Shown here one piece after another: positions 34,670 to 46,258 of a stretch of 64,000 bases of DNA. Location of the stretch: NCBI GenBank assembly GCA_034359265.1, contig CP136896.1, forward strand, positions 66,909,501 through 66,973,500. The letters run 5' to 3'. Under the pieces are notes generated by a model. It did no database searches. It saw only the letters and a program-made list of their open reading frames with translations, and was not told the DNA's origin. The position numbers and the translations under genes were made by a program. This DNA is from Canna indica. Taxonomy: Eukaryota > Streptophyta > Magnoliopsida > Zingiberales > Cannaceae. The first letter of the stretch is position 1. The number at the start of each line of letters is the position of its first letter.

Positions 34670-37045
34670 TCCTCACCCAATAATACATCAAGCTCAGGAA
34701 GTCGAACGAAAGTTCAAATAGTGGACTCCTTTCTTCTTTGAGCATAACTTGCTGCCCAATGGGCAGTTTTGTTTGTCGAACGACATACATACACCAACAT
34801 TACATGAGTAAATTTAGGGAACATGTTACAGATATTTTTAAACATATTACGATGCCTCCGAGGAAGGTTCGTCTTCTTATTGATCATTTCTACAAGCTAC
34901 TTACAATTGGTCTCCACAATGAAGTAATCCATATTCCTGCACAAAGCTAAAGATAGTGCAAGAGCTAGAGATAGCAGTAGCTTCTGAAAATAAAGCATAA
35001 GTAGATATAAAATAATTAGAAGATACAAGTAGATACTTGCATTGAGAATTCCAGATAGTAATACCAGCACCTCCATCCGGATCACAAAAAGCTCTGTCAC
35101 AATTAATCTTAGACCAACAGACCAACCCGTAGGAGGGAGAGACCAATTACAAGCATTACAGATATTTGATACAGTGCCCTCAGGAGAGAGTGGTTTATTA
35201 TAATTCAAGGAACTCGATAAAATTCTCATAACCACGGAATAGATGGATGGCCTTCCTTCACCATGCAAAATGCCATTTCTATAAAATCATAATTAAGGTC
35301 CATAAGACATTGACAACAATATCTTTAGATTCTGAATTATTAGAAGCCAGATTAGGCAGGAGCTAGCTACCCAAATGCCAATCACCCATACTAATAAAGT
35401 CTAAATTGAGTTTTTGACCGAGAGAAACCCAAACATTGATCGAGAAATCACAGTTCCAAAAAATATGCTCAGGAGTTTCAATATCAGAATAACAAAATAG
35501 ACAGTTTTGATCAATAGAGAAACCCAAGGTAATAAGTCTAGAACGAGTAAATAAGCGAGTGTGAAAAAACTTCCACAAAAATAATTTAAACTTTAGGTAC
35601 AACAAAATATTTCCAGAGAGCATCCCAATTAAAGACAGAATCAGTAGAAGAGTGACCAAAGGTATTAAGAAATAGGTATGCAGTAGATGTGGTTGCAAAA
35701 CCATCATTTTCATGGGTCCAAACCACAACATCATCATCGGGGTGAATCAAAACCTCAATGCTTGCAATGGTCTCCCATAAATCAACATTACACAAAGTAT
35801 AAGATCCACAAAAAGGATCACTCATGATTATGAAGTAAATGATGCACATGAGATAAATAATCCACAATATTCATATTAAGATAAGTAGGCTTTAAAGTAA
35901 GAGGGGAATCCAAAATTCAATTATCAAACAATAAAGAAGTATTACTGCCATCCCCTATAATAGATTTAAAACCAAATTGAAGTTTAAAAAAAGCTTTTAA
36001 GGAAAAGTTTTCAAGCCCAAGAGGATTTGTTAGGAGGCTTAGTGTTAATACAAAAAACCTTAGGGTATTTATTCCTAACAATGTTAACCCAAAGGGAGTT
36101 GGAATTGTTTAAATAAGATTGAATCCTCTTGGCATGAAGGGAATAGCTCTTAGTTTTAATGTCTTGAATGCCAAGACCCCCTAAAGATTTAAGGAGAGTA
36201 ACAGCGTTCAAATTAATAAGATGAATACTATTCTTGTTTGGTTCATGATTCCAAAGAAAATTTTTAAGTTTTTTCTCAATTCTATTACTTAAATCCTTAT
36301 TAAACCAAGTGACAGAAGTGGCATGAGTAGGGATTGATTTCAAAATTGATTTAATGAGGATAAGTCTACCTGCCTGAGAGAGGAGAGAGATTTTCCAGTT
36401 GTAAAGTTTGACACCAATCTAGTTTAGAGAGGTTAATTCTCTGACCAGTTGGAGATTCATAGGTAGAGAAAATAAATTTAACATAATTCAAGCTCTTAGA
36501 ATTTGCTTTAAAAGTTAAAATGAGGTCATCAACAAACATGAGATGACTTATAGGAAAATTATTTTTAAACTTGAAAGGGGTAAGTTTGTTTTGAGCAACA
36601 ACAGTATTAATGAGTTCAATAAGGATTTGAGAAACAATAATAAAGAGAAAATGTGAAATTGGATTACCTTATTTAATCCCTCTGTTAGAGAGAAAAAAGA
36701 AAGAGGTCTAAGCATTAACAGTGCAAGCAAAAGATGGAGTAGAAATACAAGCAGATATCAATTCAATAAACATCTCATGAAAATTAATTTTGTTCAACAC
36801 TTCAATCACAGCCTCCCTTTTAAGAAGATCATATATTTTTTTCACATCAATCTTAATAATAATGTAAGGGATTTTGCTCTTAGAATCATAAAAGGAATGA
36901 ACAAGTTCTTGCACAATGAGGATGTTATCGTGAATATTCATATCTTTTACAAAAGTAGACTGTTTAGAAGAAATAACGCTAGGCAAATAAATTTTTAATC
37001 TATTGGCTAACACCTTAGATAAAATTAATTTATTTATATTCATTG
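34670..37045 (-). mobile_element. 5'-truncated L1-type LINE with RNase H, degenerate
   Basis: Read on the minus strand. Reverse transcriptase is at 37043-36350 (ILSKVLANRLKIYLPSVISSKQSTFV, then YIIIKIDVKKIYDLL, in which the usual AFD is altered). The connection region is at 36343-36011 (IPTHATSVTWFNKDLSNRIEKKLKNFLWN, GGLGIQDIKTKSYSLHAKR). The zinc-binding zf-RVT region is at 35590-35400 (CLFCYSDIETPEHIFWNC). RNase H starts near 35110 (INCDRAFCDPDGGAGITIWN) and ends near 34740 with NKTAHWAAS. Several stops and shifts are present. It lacks the endonuclease and the RT N-terminus, typical of incomplete reverse transcription. It is a different subfamily from the LINE at 38175-40361. Confidence 0.85.
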
Positions 37046-37230
37046 TAAGGCAGCAAACCGAGCGCGGGTCTGTAAGGATAAGATGATTTGGTCCTCCATC
37101 CGTCCTCCCGATCTAGATAATATTTTGTCTCTTGATATTTTTAAGCATGGCTCTCGTCGGCTTTTAATATAAGTTCTTCTTTTTGGTAGAAAAATAAATA
37201 AATAAAATGCCAATACTAGCGAGGTAGGAT
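37046..37230 (+). repeat. Possible LINE 3' tail on the plus strand
   Basis: GC-richer sequence followed by a TTTTTGGTAGAAAAATAAATAAATAAA-like A-rich end resembling plant LINE 3' ends. It has no coding domain, so this is a weak call. Confidence 0.25.
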
Positions 37231-37233
37231 CCA

Positions 37234-37236
<3 letters not shown>

Positions 37237-37268
<32 letters not shown>
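37237..37268. repeat. (TA)n microsatellite
   Basis: About 16 TA units in a row. Shorter TA runs also occur near 43040-43058 and 58296-58315. Confidence 0.95.
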
Positions 37269-37271
<3 letters not shown>

Positions 37272-37337
37272 TTCATCTTTGGGCTTAAAAGTAAGATTCA
37301 AAAAGCTATTCATATCCCTCGTCCTCTTTGCATAAAT

Positions 37338-37749
37338 TAGGGGTGTAATCGAGCCGAGCCGAGCCGAGCTTGCTTGTGCTCAAGCTTGGCTCGTTTAAGA
37401 AATGTCGAGCTCGAGCTCGAACTCGAGCTGGATCGAGCTTCAATATCTAGGCTTGAGATTGGCTCGAGCTTGTCTCAAGTAACTCGAGCTCGGCTCGTTT
37501 AAGCTCGTATAGGCTCGTTTATTTTTCTCAAGCGTGATCGAGCTCATTCAAGCTCGATTAAGCTCGGCTCGACTCGGGTTTATGCTCAACTCCATATGAA
37601 ATATTAATATTTATATAATTATATATAAATATATGAAGCTCGATTAGGCTCACGAGCCTCTCGAGTCGAGTATTACTTAGGTCGAGCTCGAGTTTTCATC
37701 GAGTCGATCTCGAGTAGCTCACGAGCTGCTCGGCTCACTTACACCCCTA
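37338..37749. mobile_element. hAT-like MITE with perfect 8-bp target duplication
   Basis: Starts TAGGGGTGTAATCGAGCC and ends CTTACACCCCTA. Target duplication GCATAAAT at 37330-37337 and 37750-37757. The interior is dense in GAGCTCG, CTCGAGC and GGCTCG motifs in both orientations, giving a highly self-complementary element. No coding capacity. It is a different family from the TAGGGATG MITEs, but has the same superfamily signature. Confidence 0.93.
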
Positions 37750-37757
37750 GCATAAAT

Positions 37758-38167
37758 GCAATTCTCTAAATTTAAAACGGTAGTTCCTCCATCCTTCTCG
37801 GCTGTAATTGTTTTATCTTATTTTAACTATTTTTTTTTACTATTTCTTTGTGCTAATTAATATTGATGGGATGAGAGTATCTTCTTGGTACTGTTGGTCA
37901 TGAGGCTTTTGTAGGTGGAGCATCTACTTCTCCGATTAACTTCTCTAGCTTTCGAAGATTCCAAATGTATCATCTCTATTACTAGAAAAATAAGAAAAAT
38001 AATATATTATTGTTTTAGAAAGTAATTACGTTGAAAGCTAAAAATATTATGCTTGAACTTTAATCAATGTAGTAAAGTGAACTATAATAATATTTTATGT
38101 ATGTCAATTTAAATTTTATACTTGATGCAAGCAAAATATCAGCATCTAATTGATGGGAATTATATAT
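37758..38167. other. Intergenic, no gene seen
   Basis: AT-rich sequence without recognisable open frames, RNA genes or repeat ends. Confidence 0.5.
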
Positions 38168-38174
38168 AATTAAC

Positions 38175-40361
38175 TTTTTTTTGAGGTAAGAGTAGAGCCA
38201 ATTCTTAGTCCCGTCATCTCATTTCATTGATAATTAAAATAAAACATCCCAAAAGAATATTACAAAATAAAGAAAGAGCAAGCTAAGGTAATACAAAAAC
38301 AAACAAAATAACGTATTAAAGGTAATACAATATATATGTGACATCAAATGAATACATCTAGGTGGATGAACATTTGCTCACGAAGCTTCTACACAAAGAA
38401 ACAACCCTATCCATCCCCCACACCTCATCCCTAAATATGATGGCATTTCTTGTACTCCAATTACTCCAACTCCAAAACATCAATGTAACTCGCTGATCCC
38501 TTTTAAGGGCACAAAACTCGTATGTGTTTGATGGGGGGAAGAAAAAATAGAGTGGTCAATATCCCTTAAGAGGCTAATCCATCCCGTATGGATAACTTGG
38601 CATGCTTGCAGAAGGTGAGAGCTATTCTCTGGTTCAAGCTTGCAAAAGACACAAGTATCATCGTCAAGGCTGACACCATGCCTAATCAGGCGCTCCTTAG
38701 TCGGAAGTCTTTGTTTCGATACGAGCCATATGAGAGTAGCTTGATTTTTAAAGGAGCCTTTACCTTCCAAAACTTCTGCGCTATCCTGCACTTAACCCCT
38801 CTTTCCATAGCGAAGGAGTAGTACGAAGCAATGGAGAATATACCCGACATGTGCCACCTCCATTTAATTGAGTCTGCATTCTGGCTTAACGATGGATGAT
38901 CAATGAATGAGAGAGAATAGGCCGGCCACCTTAGACTCATCGATATGTAAATCCCAATTCAATGTCCAATATCCCCCATCCTCATTCCAAGCGTCAGCCA
39001 CCTAGATATTTTTCCTTCTACAAACCTCATAAAGGTCAGGGAGAAGCAATTCAAAAGTCTGTTATTCTTGCTCCATTGCTCACTCCAAAAGCTAGTAGTA
39101 GCACTATTCCCTAATTCCATCTCAACTCCGAGTGCAAAGATTTCCTTCGACGCGTAAATTTCTTTCCAAGTGCTCGACCACGCGTTAGTGCAATGTCGAT
39201 CAAACCAGTGAAGTATTTAAATTTTACTACTTTTGTCCAAATCAGATCAGATCTTATAGCCACGTGCCACCACCATCTCCCAAGACGAGCTAGGTTATAG
39301 ATATTTAGGTATAATATTCCTAAGCCACCATTGCTTTTAGGCGGCGTGACATCGTTCCAGTTCACCAAAGTAAACGATTTAGCAAAATTGGTCACACCAT
39401 TCCAAAATAAACTACTTCTTGTATCAATTTCTTTTAAGACCCATTTAGGAGTTTTAAAAATGGATATGAAGTAATTAGGTATATAGTTGAGCACACTGTT
39501 TATGAGAACTAACCCTCCCCCCCCCCCTCCCCTCGATAATAAGCGGCCCTTTCAAGAGCTTAAGCGTCTCTCAACTTTATCCACTACCAGACCCCAATCT
39601 TGGTGGTGAAGTTTACCACTACGAAGAGGAAGCCCCGGGTAGGAGATTGGGAATTCAGAAGGCTAACAACCCAGGATCGAAGCAGGCTGCCTAGCTCGGT
39701 CAATATTTTTGAGAACGTTAACAATGCAAGTTTTTGAGTAGTTAACCTTGGGACTTTTCATAACCTCTAAAGCACTAAGAAGAAGTTTGAGATTGAAAAT
39801 GTCCTCTGTATTGCCTTCTGAAAATACTACAAAATCGTCCGCGAATTCCAGATTCAATATTTCCTCCGAACGTCCTTTTTTGATACCTGAAATCAGTCCA
39901 AACTACTTGCTCTACGTATCATTCTAGCAAACACGTCTGCCACTAAAAGAAACATGTACGAGGATAGAGGGTATCCCTGACGGAGTCCCTTACGGTGCAT
40001 AATTCATTTACCCAAGATACCATTGATAAGAACTGCCGACTCGGTAGAGTTTAGGATTCAAGAAATCCAATTGACCCAAACCCTTGAGAACCCCCTAATT
40101 TCTAGTAGTTTCAACATAATATTTATCCAATTTATGTTATCAAAAATCTTATGCATGTCAAGTTTGATCATTATTGCGTCTTTCTTTGTTCTTTTACAAT
40201 AATGGATAAGTTCGAATGTCATCATATAACTGTCAAGAGTGCCCATGCTCAGAAGGAAAGCATTCTGGGAGTTGTCGATTAACTTTTTCATGACCCGCTT
40301 GATCTTAAAAGTTAAAATTTTGGAGAAGATCTTTGCGAGGCTCGAGGTAATACTTTGGGGC
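38175..40361 (-). mobile_element. 5'-truncated LINE with short target duplication, degenerate
   Basis: The minus-strand LINE ends in an A run (T run 38175-38182 on the plus strand). It is flanked by AATTAAC at 38168-38174 and 40362-40368, a plausible 7-bp target duplication. Coding remnants are RT at 40363-40058 (LAKIFSKILTFKIKRVMKKLIDNSQNAFL, IMIKLDMHKIFDNINW), catalytic EFADDFVVFSE near 39850, the connection region at 39494-39111 (FWNGVTNFAKSFTLVNWNDVTPPKSNGGLGI), and zf-RVT at 38800-38560 (CVFCKLEPENSSHLLQAC). Many stops are present. There is a C run at about 39518-39527. The missing 5' part fits incomplete reverse transcription. Confidence 0.85.
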
Positions 40362-40368
40362 AATTAAC

Positions 40369-40865
40369 TTGATGATGGTATTTTGGGCGAATCATTTTTT
40401 TTTCTTGGTATTTTTGTTTTCAGTGAAAACACATATTGTACCTTTTTTTTTTCCAAACCAAACAGTAATACTTTCCTGTGTTGCACTAAAATGCAGCAAT
40501 CGACTTTTCTTTTTTTTAGCCACGTGGCAAATGCATTTTAAGTTTAGATAATGTTTTGGAGTTAAGAAAATTTAGATCGCATTAAAATACTTTAAAAAGT
40601 TTACAATTGATGCGTTTAATTACTGCCTTACTGGTGTTGATTAACTGAAATCCTCCGCTGAAGCAAATTAACCGTGCTCATTTACCTGAGCCGACGGTCG
40701 AGTCAAAGCCGATATGACGCGGCTCCTTCTATTCGCACCCCAGTTTGTTGCGCTCACTGATTCACCTTGTTAGGTGTGGTCCATCCTTTTTATGTACCTC
40801 TTTAGCTCTGAGACTGCGTCTTGCTTGCCACACCAAATACTGAAATCTCAGAGAGAGAGAGAGAG
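40369..40865 (+). promoter_or_regulatory. Upstream region of the CCR-like gene
   Basis: AT-rich to about 40670, then GC-richer leader-like sequence with a GAGA run (40850-40866) directly before the start codon. TTTTTATGTACCTC near 40787 is a weak TATA-like region. No other feature seen. Confidence 0.3.
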
Positions 40866-43800
40866 ATGGGGGTGTTGAGGAGCACGGTAACTCTGGAGGC
40901 GGAGATTGAGGAGATGCGGGAGACGCTGCTGCGGGGCGGCGGGGGGAAGGCGGAGACGGGGAAGGCGGGGCCGGGAGGTGTCCAGCGAAGATCTGCAGGC
41001 GACGCCGGGGGAGGCGATGGGCGGATGGTGTGCGTCACCGGAGGGATCTCCTTCGTCGGCTTCGCCATCGTTAATCGCCTTCTCGACCGCGGCTACACCG
41101 TGCGCCTCGCCCTCGAAACGCAAGGTTCGATCGCCTCCTCTTCCCTCCTGCGATCCACACCTCTGTCTCTCTCTTCCCATCATTAACCAAAGTTATCACC
41201 ACCTTCTTGGCTGATTCCGACTCCGATGGGGGGAGATTCCCCACCTCTAGCTTAGTCTTCTTCCCTTGTTCGCCAAGGGAAGCGGGTTTGCTTTATGATT
41301 GGCGTTAGATCCGATGTAATAGACGACTTGATTCCTAGGTGGCCCTTGCGACTGGTTTGTGCGCGTCAGCAAATTGGTCTGCGCCTGCGCAGACCAATTT
41401 AATGACCTTCTATTGGCCTTTGTCGATTGACCAATTATACTTCTATTTTTTTTGTGATAATTTCAACGAATTTGGTCATCTTCGAATTTTTCTCGATTCT
41501 GAACTTGTTAGTATATCTATGGATATACGCCATGCAGTCGTATATCCCGGACTTGGGAGGTCTTCAAGAATTTTGCCACCTAACCCAACCTAACATTCAT
41601 TTGTTTATAGTGAGTGTTGGGCCTTTTGTCTATAATAAACGATTCGATACTTTTAAGGATCGATGTTACTTCTAATTTGCGGCCTGTTCCTTCCATTTTA
41701 CTTTAATAAATCCTAAACTTTGTTTGATAGATTGATCTAACAGTTTTCTTTTTAATAAATAAGGCCCCCCTTTTCTGACTGAATTAATTAAGGTCCCTTG
41801 TGGAGGTAGTTTTCCTAGTTTTGCACCGTGTCTTACCTAGCAGCCACTTGCTCTGGTGGCACGCTAGAGTGCATTATTGGTGTTGATCCCTTTGTATCCG
41901 ATTTGCATTTTAGTATTCGTGTTTATCTGATCGACTGTTTGGATTTCTGGTTCGTTGAAAATTTGTAATTTTTCGGCCCAATTTCTAAAATTTAGTGAAG
42001 CTATACAGAGTTTGGATATACGGTTAATCAAGTCTAGAGTGAATTTTTAATATTTGAAATTTATGTTAATATTTGTTGATTTGTTGTGTGTGTTTGCTTG
42101 GCTCGCAGAGGACTTAGACAAGTTGAGGGAGACAGAGATGTTCGGTGAGATGGGCAGGGACGGGGTGTGGGCGGTGATGGCCAATGCGATGGACTTGGAT
42201 AGCTTGTGTCAGGCGTTCGAAGGTTGCGCCGGCGTCTTCCATACCTCAAGCGTGGTTGATCCCGGAGGCCTCGCTGGTTACTCGGTGAGGGATTCTTTAT
42301 TTATTGTTAAATTAAATCCATAAATAGACATTCCATGCCATTCTCAATTAGCTTATAATTTAGATGCGATTGGTGATTAGTAAGTGTGTTCAAACAACCA
42401 CCCCAAAACTCTATCTAACCTTAACATTTTTGAGTTTTTTTATTTTTTAATTTCAGTTATCTTTATCAAGTTTTATAGTGATTTTTTGAATAATTTAGGT
42501 ACAATTGTTAACATCCCTGTCTCAATCACTGGACACCCACAAATTTTGACTCCGATTACAATAATGGCGATTAGGTTTGCAAAATACTTGGTAGGAATAC
42601 GCTTGATGTCAGCATCAAGTTGTTGACACAGCGAATTTTATATTTGAGATCGACCACAATGGCACTAGATGTGGTGTTTGGTAGCCTGATAAGTTACCAT
42701 CTCAATTCTCCACTGAACCACAATCGGATTGGGATGTTTGATTAGATCAAAGGTGGCTTAGGTTAGCCCAATCTAACTGATTTAAGATTCTTACGAGTTT
42801 CGGCATCGGTTTGTGGAAGAATAACATGCCTAGTTATTTATAATTCCGTCAATGGACAATTAGTGCAACATAACTTTTGTTAAATTAAAGCCTACGAGTT
42901 TTTTCTATTATTAAGTTAACAGAGTAAATTAGGGATATTATCTAAGCTTCAAGTATAATTGTTGCACGAGAACGACTTTTTTGTTGAATTAGTACTACGA
43001 CAGTTGTACACGACTACACTTTTTGACATACCTCATTCCAATATATATATATATATATTCATGCCGCTTGATATAATTCATCCTCGAAAAGTTTGCATCA
43101 GGACAGTTTTAGTAACTTAAGTTGTTTAAATTTTTACTGCATTATATCGAGGGTATATAACAGCATGTACAAAGTATTTGTCTGTACCGGTTTAGATGAA
43201 AAACCAATCATTCTTGTTATATAACTTTACAGAAGCACATGACAGACAAGGAGGTGAGAGCAGCCGAGTTAGTGATTGAAGCCTGCGTTAGAACTCAATC
43301 GGTGAGGAGATGCGTCTTTACCTCCTCTCTTTTAGCCTGTGTTTGGCGAGCCAGCAGCAGTCCTCGGAATGGCCGCTGCTCGACCATTGTCGACGAGAAC
43401 TGCTGGAGCGATCAAAGCATCTGCCGTGACAAAAAGGTAGGCATATAATATCAATGGACCCGATGGACCAGTCCGTCTCCAGCCCATATTGACCTAAACT
43501 GTGGCCCAACATCAAATTATATATTTCTAACTCTTATGCAATTTTATGAGTTCACACATTATTACCTAAACAATTGCAGTTGTGGTTTGCACTGGGCAAG
43601 ACAATGGCAGAGAAGGCAGCCTGGAGAGCGGCACGAGGAAGAGATTTGAAGCTAGTGACCATTTGCCCTGCCTTGATAACCGGACCGGGTTTCCGCCGTC
43701 GTAACTCTACCAATGCAATTGCCTACCTCAAAGGTCAATTAAGATTTACAATTGCGATGACTATTAGACCTAAACCATTACGTCAATCTTACAACTGTCT

Positions 43801-44135
43801 CTCTGAAACCTTTTGCAGGAGCTCAGGAGTTGTTCAGAGAGGGATTGCTCGCCACCATCAGTGTGGAGAAGGCAGCAGACGCTCATGTATCGGTGTACGA
43901 GGCAATGAGCAGCACTGCTTGTGGGCGATACATTTGCTACGATCATATTGTGCGGCGAGGAGAAGAGGCCGCCGAATTAGAGCGGCAACTCGGTCTACCG
44001 AACAGAATATCCAGGGATGTCGACGTAGACGCTGATCACCGGACCTGGTTCGAGCTCTCCAACCGGAAGCTTTCGAGGCTATTAGTGTCATCTAGGCGGA
44101 GATGCACATATGACACATATTCAACCTTGCAGTAG
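40866..44135 (+). CDS. Cinnamoyl-CoA reductase-like NAD(P)-binding protein (SNL6/CCR-like SDR)
   Basis: Five exons: 40866-41124, 42109-42284, 43233-43436, 43580-43733, 43819-44135. All introns are GT-AG and the joined frame is open, 369 aa. The start is the first ATG, just after the GAGA run. After a 50-residue variable N-terminus comes the Rossmann NAD(P) site [24 protein letters not shown] (54-77). Next are [20 protein letters not shown] (the Ser region), and [15 protein letters not shown] (214-228), then [11 protein letters not shown] and the C-terminal RYICYDHIV. The family is extended short-chain dehydrogenases related to cinnamoyl-CoA reductase, acting on phenylpropanoid-type substrates in the cytosol. 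The catalytic YxxxK Tyr is Phe216 here while Lys220 is kept. I recall close relatives also varying at this site, so reductase activity is uncertain. The end of the protein is Arg/Ser-rich. Confidence 0.87.
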
Positions 44136-44872
44136 GCCTCTAAATAGTAAATACTACTACTTTGGTAATGTTTGGGAGGGAGCACATTGAATCGCCATGA
44201 TAGATTGGAAGTTCATGGAGAGCGTGTGATGTGAGATTGCCAGTTGGGCTGTGAGATTGCTGGCGATTTGAGCCACTGGGAGGTGAATCTTTGTATAGAA
44301 ATTAAGATAAATTAAAGAAATGCAAATCCAACCTTCGGAATTTGCACGTTGAAAGAGAGTTCATTTTGTTTGCAAAATTGCTTGGAAAATAAAAATATAT
44401 AATAGTTTAAAATAAAATATTGCAAAATTCAAATTAAGCCAAACTAATCCCCTAACACGCGATTGATATGACTCAAACCTAATAGACGAGCTCAAGTATC
44501 TGAATCCAAATGAAGGTTTCATTAAATTGTAAAAATCTAGGGGTGTGCATGGGTACCCGTGTTAGAGATACTGACCCATCAACTTCATAGACTAACTTAT
44601 TGGCACAATTAAAATACTTAAGCTGAAGTTGATGGTAGCACACCCATCAAGCTTTATAAGTCCACATCACATCCAATATACTCCCCGATGTGGGACTAAA
44701 TTAGGGTATTACAATCTCCCACACTTATGTCCTAATGTCATCGTCGAGATCCAACTCGAATCTAACACATAGCTCATAATCACATCCAAGTCGGCGGCAT
44801 GTGAGACCTAGCTTAGTAGCGGCTCCACTCCATCACCTGGACCACCATTTCTCACATAGGCTCCCTCACAAT
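44136..44872 (+). other. Downstream of the CCR-like gene; LTR-like debris, no gene
   Basis: 3' UTR-like sequence to about 44450, then a block containing CCCGATGTGGGACTAAATTA and TTACAATCTCCCACACTTA (about 44682-44730). This pairing is common in LTRs or leaders of plant retrotransposons, but no LTR ends or duplications were found. It ends at the CACTA terminus at 44873. Confidence 0.35.
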
Positions 44873-44894
44873 CACTACTAGAAATTGAGTCTTC

Positions 44895-45130
44895 AGCAAC
44901 GACTATCAGCAACGGTCGCTCAACCCGTTGCTATTTGCAACGGCATTCTTATGGCCGCTCAAGCCGTTGCAGATATGTTGTATATGCAACGGCATTCTAA
45001 CGGACATGCGAGCCGTTGCTGATAATTTTAATTATCAGCAACGATTTGCTAACGGACAAGTGAGTCGTTGCTGATGATAACTTATCAGCAACGGCTTTCT
45101 AACGGGCGAGTGAGCCGTTGCTGATAATTT
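44895..45130 (+). repeat. CACTA B1 subterminal repeats (AGCAACGGC type)
   Basis: About a dozen AGCAACGGC / GCCGTTGCTGA motifs in both orientations, typically as facing pairs around 10-20 bp apart. Family knowledge: such subterminal repeats bind the TNPA-type protein. The same arrays occur at 47150-47460 and 50235-50525 (B2) and 52300-52490 and 56795-57035 (B3). Confidence 0.85.
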
Positions 45131-45470
45131 TATATAGGTCACAGATCGCGCTCGCCCCTTCTTCCTCCCGCTACTGCCGCCGCCTCATCCTCCCGCCTCT
45201 CACCGCCGCTGCCGACGCCGACGCCGCCGAGCTGCCACTGCCGACGTTGCCGTCCGTCCTCGACCGCCGATTTCAGGTATTCCTCGCCGCCCAGCCTTCT
45301 CTTCACGTTGCGATCGACGGGAAATCCGACCGAAACCCTATTTTTAGGGTTTCGACCGACAGCGGACGGCTGATGGCCGCCGCCGGAGCTTGTACAGTGT
45401 CCGGACACTGTACGCCGGCGCCGGAGTCCACTCCGGCGCCAGAAATCGTAGTTTTAGATTTATTTTATTT

Positions 45471-45567
45471 AATTGTTAATTAATTATTTAATTGTTAATT
45501 AATTATTTAATTGTTAATTAATTATTTAATTGTTAATTAATTATTTAATTGTTAATTAATTATTTAA
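45471..45567 (+). repeat. 19-bp tandem repeat, about five copies
   Basis: Unit AATTGTTAATTAATTATTT repeated head to tail without spacing in the leader of CACTA B1. Related but shorter A/T-rich stretches are found in the other two copies. Confidence 0.85.
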
Positions 45568-45732
45568 TTTGTTAGATTAATTTTTAGGGTTTAGATTAAT
45601 TTTTAGAGTTTATATTAATTTTTAGTTTAATTTAGTTAGATTAATATTTAATAATGGTAGGTTAATTATTTAAATTAATAAAAATGATGTAGATTAATAT
45701 TAATTAATTAGTTAAAATATTGTTAATTAGTC

Positions 45733-45895
45733 CAAAGTTGTCCTCAGTGGACTCGCGTCAGAATTGTCCACTTCGAACGCGCGCCGGAATCGTCCACTTC
45801 GGACGCGCGCCGGAATAGTTCATTTTGGACTCCCGCCAGAATCGTCTAATTTGGACTCGTGTCGAAATTGTCCAATATGGACTCGAACTGACTCG
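45733..45895 (+). repeat. 26-bp tandem repeats in the CACTA B1 leader
   Basis: About six diverged units of the type TCCACTTCGGACGCGCGCCG plus GAATCG. The same repeat, inverted, is at 56216-56398 in B3 (about six units) and at 49738-49812 in B2 (two to three units). Non-coding; position between the subterminal repeats and the TNPD start suggests promoter or protein-binding function (inference). Confidence 0.75.
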
Positions 45896-46108
45896 AAACA
45901 TTTAGAAGAAAATCATCCATCCGACGAGTTGATATGTTTCACGTACGCATCGACGAGTCGGATATGAATTAGCAAAACCTTAGATCCGTTCGGGAATTAT
46001 ATGTTCGTGTAAAAGAAGTAGATGATCTTTTATACGACGTAAAATTCTTGAATTGTCCCTGATTGGACAATTTGGGAATATAATTATTTGTACTGCACTT
46101 ACGTTTTT

Positions 46109-46258
46109 CTTTTAACCGTTAACTAATTATTCTAAATTTCGGCAGCATCTCTCTTGTTCTCCGATACGCGCCCAGATGATATGCGTATTCGGAGAACTGT
46201 AGGGAGATGCTGCCGAAATTTAGAATGAAGTTACCGGTTAAAATAAGAACTTAGTGTA
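46109..46258 (+). ncRNA. Long hairpin upstream of the TNPD frame (miRNA-precursor-like)
   Basis: The arms at 46109-46170 and 46192-46258 are complementary for about 60 positions with a few mismatches and bulges. They include an unbroken 23-bp paired block (46128-46150 with 46204-46226), and the loop is near 13 nt (46171-46183). It ends about 85 bp before the TNPD ATG at 46344, so it should lie in the 5' UTR of its transcript. A second copy sits at the same place in CACTA B3. Whether a small RNA is made is not shown by sequence. Confidence 0.5.

Noticed and set aside
40821..40865. Upstream extension of the CCR-like protein
   Set aside because: In frame and open, but the codon at 40821 is TTG, not ATG; the first ATG is 40866.
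44895..45130. Facing short repeats that look like a riboswitch or terminator series
   Set aside because: The same AGCAACGGC motifs fill both ends of three CACTA elements, so they are subterminal binding-site repeats.
45118..45483. Protein-coding gene in the CACTA B1 leader
   Set aside because: A similar frame exists in B3, but it lacks an ATG with good support and sits in a GC-rich leader containing palindromes; treated as untranslated leader.
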